From assembly GCA_001797365.1 (NCBI GenBank), contig MGPH01000004.1, positions 1-37,545 on the forward strand: DNA of 37,545 bases. Reading direction: 5' to 3'. A program made the position numbers and the translations under genes. Below are positions 24,805 to 31,079 of the stretch, one piece after another (positions within the stretch are counted from its first letter, which is position 1; each line of letters opens with the position of its first letter). The notes beneath the pieces were generated by a model. That model was not told the origin of the DNA and made no database searches. It worked only from the letters and a program-made list of their open reading frames with translations. Source of the stretch: Deltaproteobacteria bacterium GWA2_45_12. Its GTDB lineage: Bacteria; UBA10199.

Positions 24805-24832
24805 GTAGGGACAATCCTAGGATTGTCCCTAC
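24805..24832. repeat. 28-bp perfect palindrome with CCTAGG centre, copy 1
   Basis: Arm GTAGGGACAATCCT; an identical 28-bp copy is at 29209-29236. The minus-strand GTAG end provides the murU TAG stop (24829-24831). It lies 60 bp upstream of tolQ. Confidence 0.9.
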
Positions 24833-25611
24833 AGCGATTTGGAAACATCGTCCAATTGATTTTTAATCCATGTCAGTTCCTTGAAATAACTTAAAACGAT
24901 CTTTTTATTTTTTAGGTCTTGTTCCGTTTTTTTAAGCCTTTCTACAGTTCCCAAATCATTCCAATAACCCTGATACATGTAAGCCCCTATTTCCCCGCCA
25001 GCCTCTAAATAAGGGATATATCCATCGCGTACAATACAGGTTTTACCCCGTCTTTTGTAATTTTTAATAAAGGAAGGAGAAAGAACATGCACCCCGGTAA
25101 AAAAAGTATTGGCCACACCTGATTCACAAACCATGGGTTGCCCCAAAATGGACAACACACGTCCTTCTTTTTCCACCTGCAACACTCCCAACTCAAAGGC
25201 TTTGTCACTTTCAACCACGGCCAGACTCACTCCGTTTCGTTTAGAGCGATGCCATTTAAAAAAAGCTTTCAAATTAATATCCACAATAATATCCGAGTTC
25301 ATCACCACAAAACTGCCGTCATCCAAAAAACTTTCCGCCCTTTTGATGCCACCCCCCGTCCCTAAAATTTTTGGTTCTACGGAATAACGAAACTTGAAAC
25401 CAAAAGAAGAGCCATCCCCAAGAATTTTTTTTATCTTGTCCCCCATATAATGGAGGTTAATCACCACATCCTGCACCCCATGTTTTTTTAACAGGGCCAA
25501 ATTGTAAAAAATAAGGGGGATCCCATTCACCGGGATGAGTGGTTTGGGAATCTTGTCAGTTATAGGTTTAAGCCGCGTGCCAAGACCCGCGGCAAGAAGC
25601 ATCACTTTCAT
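24829..25611 (-). CDS. murU: Nucleotidyltransferase, MurU-like
   Basis: 260 residues from ATG 25611, where the conserved motif starts: MKVMLLAAGLGTRLKPITDKIPKPLIPVNGIPLI, the NTP-binding and Mg-binding signature of sugar-1-phosphate nucleotidyltransferases. VMNSDIIVDI is the second metal site; GVHVLSPSFIK and YWNDLGTVERL follow. MurU converts MurNAc-1-phosphate to UDP-MurNAc in peptidoglycan recycling. The adjacent AmgK-like kinase makes the MurU call stronger, since they act in sequence. It could still be another NDP-sugar enzyme. The TAG stop lies in a repeat palindrome. Confidence 0.83.
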   Translation of the reverse strand: MKVMLLAAGLGTRLKPITDKIPKPLIPVNGIPLIFYNLALLKKHGVQDVVINLHYMGDKIKKILGDGSSFGFKFRYSVEPKILGTGGGIKRAESFLDDGSFVVMNSDIIVDINLKAFFKWHRSKRNGVSLAVVESDKAFELGVLQVEKEGRVLSILGQPMVCESGVANTFFTGVHVLSPSFIKNYKRRGKTCIVRDGYIPYLEAGGEIGAYMYQGYWNDLGTVERLKKTEQDLKNKKIVLSYFKELTWIKNQLDDVSKSL

Positions 25612-25619
25612 AAGCCGGT

Positions 25620-25643
25620 CACCCTTCGACAAAGCTCAGGGTG
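25620..25643. repeat. CACCCTTCGAC-type repeat in the murU leader
   Basis: CACCCTTCGAC then AAAGCTCAGGGTG, with outer CACCCT/AGGGTG pairing. It lies 9 bp upstream of the murU ATG and leaves no normal ribosome binding site. The gap 25644-25775 also holds a palindrome (25656) and GC-rich hairpins (25690-25765). Confidence 0.55.
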
Positions 25644-25655
25644 TCCTTTATGTAT

Positions 25656-25683
25656 GTAAGGGCAATTCATGAATTGCCCTTAC
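25656..25683. repeat. 28-bp perfect palindrome, AATTCATGAATT centre
   Basis: Arm GTAAGGGCAATTCA. Near-identical to 18078-18105. Intergenic between amgK and murU. Confidence 0.88.
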
Positions 25684-25775
25684 CTGAACATGGTGTCCGC
25701 CAGAGGACGGATCAGCCTCCGGCTGAAGCCCCGTCCCGCGCACGGGACCCCGCTACGCGGTGGTCGAACCATGAA

Positions 25776-26825
25776 TTATCTGAACTCAGAAACATATTTC
25801 CCAATCATCTCCAAAAGCCCATGGTATTTAGGTTGAGCCTTCAAGGCTGTCTTCACATAGGCAATGGAGTTGGGCACATGAATCAAAAAGGAGGAATTTT
25901 TCTTCATCGTATGAATGTATTGAAACCTTCCCGTATCCTTTAATTTTCGTTGAATGGTCAAAAGATCAAAATGGGTCAGAATTTTTTCCGGCATGGCCTC
26001 ATAGGGATGCCCTTTAAATAAAAGTCCTGCAAAATCTTTCACCAATCCTTCAACCTGGGGCCGTGTCAGACAAATATAGGAATCCCGAAGTAAGGCCACC
26101 AAATCGTATAACACCGGGCCCAAGAGGGCATCCTGAAAATCAATGATCCACAAATTTGCCTTGTATAAAATAAGATTGCGGCTTTGGAAATCGCGATGGG
26201 TAAGCCCTTGGGGCATGACCCCAATTTCATCACAAATCTGGTTGGCAAATTCTTCAAAAATCTTTTTATCTTCGGATTCAACTTTTATCTGAAAACGATC
26301 TTCAATCCCGTATTCCAGAAAATGATTCATTTCCCACAACAAAAGATCCTTGTCGAAACGGCGATAAAAGGCCACACAACTCCCGTCACGATTTTGGGAT
26401 GTTTTTTGCTGAAATTGAACCAGTAAGCCCAGCGCTTTTCTGTAAGATGAAATCAAAACATCATCACTGGCCCCCGAAACCACCTTTTCAAGAGCCAGAT
26501 CCCCTAAATCCTGCAAAACCAGGAGACTCTTATCCGCATTGGCTGCATAAATTTCAGGAACAGGCAATCCAACACCTTTGAGATATTTTTGAACATTGAT
26601 AAAGGGCAGTTCATCCATTTTTTTTGTGGTTTTGGTGACTTCTTCTGAAACAGAGGCAAAGCCCGAGGGCATTTTCATCAAAATAGCTGTCCGGCCATCC
26701 TTGAAATGAAAACGAAAATACTCACGGTAACTGGCTTCTCCCGCCAATTTGACCAGATTAAAACTTTCTTTTTGAAATGGAGTGGCTTGCAATAACGATG
26801 GAAGTTGACCTTGCCATGAATTCAT
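25776..26825 (-). CDS. amgK: AmgK-like sugar kinase (APH family)
   Basis: 349 residues of the aminoglycoside phosphotransferase fold. The N-lobe has SYREYFRFHFKDGRTAILMKMP (ATP-contact Lys), the catalytic loop is THRDFQSRNLIL and the metal-binding segment IDFQDALLGPVLYDLVALLRDSY, both matching AmgK (N-acetylmuramate / N-acetylglucosamine kinase). It would supply the 1-phosphate sugar to MurU, encoded next in the same direction 164 bp on. Antibiotic resistance activity is not expected. The start has no strong ribosome binding site. Confidence 0.86.
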   Translation of the reverse strand: MNSWQGQLPSLLQATPFQKESFNLVKLAGEASYREYFRFHFKDGRTAILMKMPSGFASVSEEVTKTTKKMDELPFINVQKYLKGVGLPVPEIYAANADKSLLVLQDLGDLALEKVVSGASDDVLISSYRKALGLLVQFQQKTSQNRDGSCVAFYRRFDKDLLLWEMNHFLEYGIEDRFQIKVESEDKKIFEEFANQICDEIGVMPQGLTHRDFQSRNLILYKANLWIIDFQDALLGPVLYDLVALLRDSYICLTRPQVEGLVKDFAGLLFKGHPYEAMPEKILTHFDLLTIQRKLKDTGRFQYIHTMKKNSSFLIHVPNSIAYVKTALKAQPKYHGLLEMIGKYVSEFR

Positions 26826-26990
26826 AAGTGGGAAACGGTAGCATTGAATAAGAGAAGCGTCAAATAAACCAATTTAAATTTAAAACCGTAAAAATAAATT
26901 TGTTATTATTAAAAAATAGGCCTAAAATAATTTGTTTTTCCGGGTTTATCCCCTACGCTCGTTGGCTTCGGGGACGAGTCTTGCCGGGTC

Positions 26991-27019
26991 AAGATTCTCC
27001 GCCTAAGGCGGAGAATCTT
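26991..27019. repeat. Palindrome in the leader of the restriction gene
   Basis: Perfect 13-bp arms AAGATTCTCCGCC / GGCGGAGAATCTT with loop TAA. A second stem CCAGGGC/GCCCTGG follows at 27024-27039. The AT-rich stretch 26865-26935 upstream could hold a promoter. These stems lie between it and the ATG at 27058. Confidence 0.7.
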
Positions 27020-27057
27020 GGGTCCAGGGCTTGCCCTGGGGTGCATACCATTGATCT

Positions 27058-27648
27058 ATGACGATTGACATTCTCCCAAAATTCATCAGAGACGCTTATG
27101 AAATACATGAATGGAAACATGCTTGTGTTATTCTTAAAAATGATTTCCACAAAGAATGGGATAATATAATTGAGGTCTTGACAGAGTTTAGACTCAAGAA
27201 AAGCTGGATCACAGAAGGGGGTGGAAGAAAATCACAAGTTGCAGAAGCAATTGATCATGCTTTTTATAATAAAGGATGGCATGAAAAACTTTTCACAACC
27301 AAAGTAGTTGTCGATGGACATTCGATGGATTCTCCTACTCATAAAATTGACTGTTATAAAAACCGTGTAGCTTTAGAAATTGAATGGAATAATAAAGACC
27401 CTTTTTTTGACAGGGATCTTAATAATTTTAGACTGTTATTTGATCTGAGAGCAATTAGCGTGGGCATCATTATAACAAGATGCGACAACCTCCAAGATAT
27501 CTTCAATGGACTAGACCGCGGAAAATCCTATGGCGCTTCAACAACACATATGAGCAAACTTTTACCAAGAATCGAAGGTGGTGGAGGATCTGGATGCCCA
27601 CTACTTGTTTTTGGAATTACTCAAAAATTATATGAAACAAATAATTAA
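27058..27648 (+). CDS. BglII/BstYI-family type II restriction endonuclease
   Basis: 196 residues. The conserved core is HKIDCYKNRVALEIEWNNKDPFFDRDLNNFRLL followed by ISVGIIITR, a strong match to the BglII/BstYI endonuclease family. Candidate catalytic residues are D98, E107 and E109, with the same nine-residue Asp-Glu spacing as I recall for BglII (which has Gln in the third place). It should cut double-stranded DNA at a short palindrome, possibly AGATCT or RGATCY, but specificity is not provable. It overlaps the methyltransferase start by 17 bp. Base composition is clearly more AT-rich than neighbours, a sign of transfer. No control (C) protein gene is present. Confidence 0.87.
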   Translation: MTIDILPKFIRDAYEIHEWKHACVILKNDFHKEWDNIIEVLTEFRLKKSWITEGGGRKSQVAEAIDHAFYNKGWHEKLFTTKVVVDGHSMDSPTHKIDCYKNRVALEIEWNNKDPFFDRDLNNFRLLFDLRAISVGIIITRCDNLQDIFNGLDRGKSYGASTTHMSKLLPRIEGGGGSGCPLLVFGITQKLYETNN

Positions 27649-28300
27649 TACATCAAAAAATAATTTTATAACTGATTTTCAAGATTCAATTAAAGGAAGT
27701 TTTCATACCATACTTGCTGATCCTCCATGGCAATTTAAAAATAGAACTGGAAAAATGGCCCCCGAACACAAAAGGCTCAATCGTTACCCAACACTTACAT
27801 TATCTGAAATAAAATCTCTCCCTGTAGCTAAGGTTTGTAAAGAACCTGCCCATTTGTATCTTTGGGTACCAAATGCATTACTAGGTGAGGGCTTGGAAGT
27901 ATTGCACGCTTGGGGATTTACTTATAAAACAAATATTGTTTGGTACAAAATAAGAAAAGATGGCGGCCCGGATGGAAGAGGTGTTGGTTTCTATTTTAGA
28001 AATGTAACCGAATTAATTTTATTCGGGGTAAAAGGTAAAAATGCAAGAACCTTAGAAGCAGGAAGAACTCAGGTAAATTTAATCAATACTCGTAAACGTG
28101 AACACTCTAGGAAACCTGATGAACTTTTCTCACTCATAGAGCAATGCAGCAAAGGCCCATATCTCGAGCTCTTTGCCAGAGGTGAAAGAGCCAATTGGAG
28201 TCAATGGGGAAACCAAATAAAAGATTACGAACCAACATGGCCAACATATTCAAATCATTCTAAAAACTCTATTCACTCATCACTTTCTTTGTTCCCATAA
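27632..28300 (+). CDS. MT-A70 family DNA adenine methyltransferase
   Basis: 222 residues from ATG 27632; an upstream in-frame start at 27578 would overlap the endonuclease by 71 bp. The catalytic motif DPPW is at residues 30-33 and the SAM-binding-like YLELFARGERANWSQWGN near the end, the permuted order of MT-A70 enzymes (N6-adenine). Other hallmarks are HLYLWVPNALLGEGLEVLHAWGF and the EHSRKPDELFSLIEQC segment. It overlaps and follows a BglII-like endonuclease, so it is taken as the protective partner. Codon use is AT-rich like its partner. The final 25 residues are low-complexity (Ser/His/Asn). Confidence 0.9.
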   Translation: MKQIINTSKNNFITDFQDSIKGSFHTILADPPWQFKNRTGKMAPEHKRLNRYPTLTLSEIKSLPVAKVCKEPAHLYLWVPNALLGEGLEVLHAWGFTYKTNIVWYKIRKDGGPDGRGVGFYFRNVTELILFGVKGKNARTLEAGRTQVNLINTRKREHSRKPDELFSLIEQCSKGPYLELFARGERANWSQWGNQIKDYEPTWPTYSNHSKNSIHSSLSLFP

Positions 28301-28310
28301 GGGTACCTCT

Positions 28311-28497
28311 GGTACCTCTAAAAACTCGAGTTCATGGTTCGAGAACCTCACCATGTCCGTAAGCTTCCCCTAAAAAAAGACATTTCATAAGTAGAACTTT
28401 CGGGCATAAAAAGCCCAGGAGAGGAGGTCCACTATAGCTTAGTTGGGACACCCTGAGGCTCTCGAAGGGTCACTCTGCAACAGTTTTTAGAGGTGCC
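28311..28497. repeat. 187-bp element bounded by TTTTTAGAGGT inverted repeats
   Basis: Ends GGTACCTCTAAAAACT and AGTTTTTAGAGGTGCC match at 15 of 16 in inverted orientation. Inside are TTCGAGAACCTCACC and CACCCTGAGGCTCTCGAAGG segments like the CCTTCGA...CTCAGGG repeats elsewhere. No ORF. It abuts the methyltransferase stop and fills most of the 28301-28544 gap. Confidence 0.65.
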
Positions 28498-28544
28498 CAT
28501 AAGTAACTCAAATAAAATAAATCACTCAGAAAAATTTATTTTAA

Positions 28545-29201
28545 TCAATGCATGATGTAGCTGATTTTTTGTTCCTGGGTAAGATTATAGAAATGCCTGA
28601 TTTCATCTAAAAGAACTCTTAAATGTTGATGAGCATGAAACCTTTGATGAAGCTGATAACAGAATTTCCCCGCCAAGTGGCTGGCCGTCATGTAACGATT
28701 TTTTTGGGTGCCGGACAAATGATCCAAAAGGGTAAAATTTTCAAACAAAGCCTCAAAAATACGGGACGGGGAAAAACCTGATCCGGATTGGGCTGTTCTT
28801 AAATACAAAAACAGCATCACAAACTTGTCTATTTCAGCCTGAAGTTCAAGTTCGAGCTGGGTAATGGGAACCTTGCGATAAGATTTCCACAAATAATAAA
28901 CAAAATGGGAAACTCCTTCGATGACAATGCAAAAATCAGAAAGACTTTTTTGGCTGATATTCTCAAAAAGATTATGGGCACTCAGATTACGAAACAATTT
29001 GGGGTCTAAAAAGAGAGCCACTTCCACCGTTTCATCCACAGGTTGCCGGACAAGTAAGAGTTCCTTGGGAATTTTGGTTTCCTCTTTCACATTCAAAATC
29101 GAAAGGGCTTCCTTTTTTTCAATAAGAAAATCCTCAGCCCGTTCCTTAAGGCCGATATCATAAATAGACTCAAGCTGGGATTGTACTTGTTCAAGAAGCA
29201 T
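28545..29201 (-). CDS. Protein of unknown function
   Basis: 218 residues from ATG 29201. A longer frame to 29243 would need TTG and would be coded by the palindrome 29209-29236, so it is rejected. The protein is mainly helical (QVQSQLESIYDIGLKERAEDFLIEKKEAL; LELELQAEIDKFVMLFLYL) with no signal peptide. The C-terminus is His-rich (YQLHQRFHAHQHLRVLLDEIRHFYNL). It follows another unknown helical gene in the same orientation, 31 bp away, and the two are probably an operon. No family recognised. Confidence 0.68.
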   Translation of the reverse strand: MLLEQVQSQLESIYDIGLKERAEDFLIEKKEALSILNVKEETKIPKELLLVRQPVDETVEVALFLDPKLFRNLSAHNLFENISQKSLSDFCIVIEGVSHFVYYLWKSYRKVPITQLELELQAEIDKFVMLFLYLRTAQSGSGFSPSRIFEALFENFTLLDHLSGTQKNRYMTASHLAGKFCYQLHQRFHAHQHLRVLLDEIRHFYNLTQEQKISYIMH

Positions 29202-29208
29202 ATAGGTT

Positions 29209-29236
29209 GTAGGGACAATCCTAGGATTGTCCCTAC
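29209..29236. repeat. 28-bp perfect palindrome with CCTAGG centre, copy 2
   Basis: Identical to 24805-24832. It lies between two co-oriented genes, supplies the upstream gene's TAG stop (29233-29235) and ends 7 bp before the next ATG, leaving no ribosome binding site of normal form. Confidence 0.9.
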
Positions 29237-29850
29237 TGTTCAAACCCCGTTTTCACACACTCGTTGGGGATAACTCCCTGTTCATTTAAAATGGCTTTTA
29301 TCCGCTCCGAGCCCGTATGAAGCCAACGTTCATAAAGTTTAAGAAGGTTCTGGTCCGACTTAAGCTCCGTCGAATCACGCACATCATTGATCACATCCAC
29401 CAAAACGATGAATTTTCTTGAAAGTTCTTCAAAAAGATTTTTTAAAATTTTTTCCGAATAACCAGGGATAAGGGTTGAAACAGAGGAATAAGCAAAATGC
29501 CCCATATCAATATAATATTTTAGATTGATGGCTTTTCTAAAAAAGCTGTCAGCAAAAAAACCGGAAATATAAAGGGCACAATCTCCCATTTTTTTTAAAA
29601 CAGGAATCTTTGCTTTATCGGCAAGCCCTTGCGCGTCAAAATAGCGCGTGGCCAGAGCCCGGTCTTCTATCTGACCGGTTTCGCCCACCTCATAAAAATG
29701 ATCCGACTGGGCAAATTGAAACAGAAGATTCACCAGATAATATTCCACCTCAGGACTCACCGGAGCCTTAAGGTGGGTAATGGAATAATGGACTTTTTCC
29801 TTGAAAAATTCGGGAAGGCTTTCTGTGTGAAGAAGTATGTTTTCACCCAT
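29233..29850 (-). CDS. Protein of unknown function
   Basis: 205 residues from ATG 29850 (an extension to 29865 needs TTG). It is a helical cytoplasmic-type protein without signal or membrane segments. A conspicuous block is VLKKMGDCALYISGFFADSFFRKAINLKYYIDMGHFAYSSVS, likely the conserved core. The TAG stop is made by the repeat palindrome. It is upstream of and probably co-transcribed with the 28545 gene. I recall similar unnamed proteins in deltaproteobacteria, but cannot assign a family. Confidence 0.68.
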   Translation of the reverse strand: MGENILLHTESLPEFFKEKVHYSITHLKAPVSPEVEYYLVNLLFQFAQSDHFYEVGETGQIEDRALATRYFDAQGLADKAKIPVLKKMGDCALYISGFFADSFFRKAINLKYYIDMGHFAYSSVSTLIPGYSEKILKNLFEELSRKFIVLVDVINDVRDSTELKSDQNLLKLYERWLHTGSERIKAILNEQGVIPNECVKTGFEQ

Positions 29851-29968
29851 TTTGGAGTCCCTCAATGCTTAAAGTTTAGCATGGACAAAAAAGGGTGTTC
29901 AAACGGTATTTTCAAAAAAATCTTTAACGCAACACATCGCGTCAATTATAGGGGCTGGGCGATCGCCC

Positions 29969-30021
29969 CCTCCACTGGCAAAGCCAGATGGAGCCTCCCC
30001 CTCAACACCGCTGTGCGGCTG
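29969..30021 (-). repeat. 53-bp repeat, intergenic copy of the nadC insert
   Basis: Matches 34561-34613 at 50 of 53 positions on the opposite strand. Two of the three differences are a matched pair within the hairpin (T-A here, C-G in nadC), so pairing is kept. Preceded by GGGGCTGGGCGATCGCCCCC (29951-29970). It fills the gap between two minus-strand genes. Confidence 0.85.
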
Positions 30022-30062
30022 ATTAATTTCCCTCATTTGGCGATTATGGGGGCGGCATATCA

Positions 30063-31037
30063 TTAATTGGGCATGAATAAATGGCGTGATTTTTTATGCA
30101 AACAATAAGCTCCAAAAATACTTTTAAGCACGAGATTGACAAAAGCCCAGATAAGGCTTGAAGAAAAAAGAATCTGCTCTGCTGTAAGCCCGGCAGGGCC
30201 CACAAGAGAACCCTTGAAGAAATCAACCATGAGTGCCTGGCCAGTCCCCATCCCCGCAGGAGTGATGGGAAGTGTTCCTACAAACATCACCACGGGGATA
30301 TAAGTGAAAATGTGATGAAACGAAACCGAACTTTGAAATGCATGAAGAATAAAAGGGACCGAAAACATGATTGTCAAAGTAAGAGGTAATCTTAATAGCA
30401 TCACCATGAACAAATCGCGCACTTCCATTTCCCTAAAAGCAATGAATAACTTCTTGTTTAGTACCCATTGAAAAAGGCCCCATTTGCGGGTTAATTTTTT
30501 GACAAAAAGCGTGTTATGGCAGAACCAAAAAAGAAACCACATACAAACCAAGGCATAAAAAACGGCCCCAAAATTCAAAATAAAGGGTCTTAATGATACC
30601 CCACGATAAACAACATCTCCGTAAAAAATAGCGACAAAGCTGAAACTAAACACAAGGGTCAGATCAACCACACCGGTCAGAAAAATGGCCCCCAAGGTTT
30701 GAAAAGTGGGGGCCTGATGTGTCTTTCTTAAATAAAGCGCCATGCCCCCTTGGGCCAAATTGTAATTAAGAAGCATCAGCAGGTAAGTGGCCCCACGCAT
30801 GTAAAGGGTTTCAACAAAACCGACATGGGTGACAAACCGCCTGAAAATCCATTCAAGGCTCACCACATCAAAAACAAGCATGAGAAGAAAATAAACCAGA
30901 CTATAAAAAATAAACGGCCCCAAACGAACATAAGAAAAGGTCTCAAAAATCTCTGAAGGGGGTATTTTTTGGAATAAAAGATAGAACACCAAAACAACCA
31001 CAATCCAGGGAACCCATTGCTGCAGTATTTTTTTCAT
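30063..31037 (-). CDS. Flippase-like integral membrane protein (LPG_synthase_TM/UPF0104)
   Basis: 324 residues with about eight membrane helices and no soluble catalytic domain. The conserved end segment VVMFVGTLPITPAGMGTGQALMVDFF is typical of the lysylphosphatidylglycerol synthase transmembrane / AglD-like family (usual form PxSPGGxG). FRRFVTHVGFVETLYMRGATYLLMLLNYNLAQGGMALYL is the other family block. Members are linked to lipid or glycan handling in the inner membrane; the substrate is unknown. It is divergent from valS with only 42 bp between starts, so promoters must overlap. Confidence 0.78.
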   Translation of the reverse strand: MKKILQQWVPWIVVVLVFYLLFQKIPPSEIFETFSYVRLGPFIFYSLVYFLLMLVFDVVSLEWIFRRFVTHVGFVETLYMRGATYLLMLLNYNLAQGGMALYLRKTHQAPTFQTLGAIFLTGVVDLTLVFSFSFVAIFYGDVVYRGVSLRPFILNFGAVFYALVCMWFLFWFCHNTLFVKKLTRKWGLFQWVLNKKLFIAFREMEVRDLFMVMLLRLPLTLTIMFSVPFILHAFQSSVSFHHIFTYIPVVMFVGTLPITPAGMGTGQALMVDFFKGSLVGPAGLTAEQILFSSSLIWAFVNLVLKSIFGAYCLHKKSRHLFMPN

Positions 31038-31079
31038 GTTGAAGGTTGATAGATTATTCGATAATCACCTCATATTCAA

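Noticed and set aside
26826-27057. Control (C) protein gene for the restriction system
   Set aside because: No ORF with a helix-turn-helix lies in this gap; only AT-rich DNA and hairpins are present.
28420-28500. tRNA-like sequence (ATAGCTTAGTTGG resembles a D-arm)
   Set aside because: No acceptor or T-arm pairing could be found around it; it lies inside a repeat element.
29202-29243. N-terminal extension of the 28545 gene
   Set aside because: It needs a TTG start and would be coded by the repeat palindrome; the ATG at 29201 is preferred.
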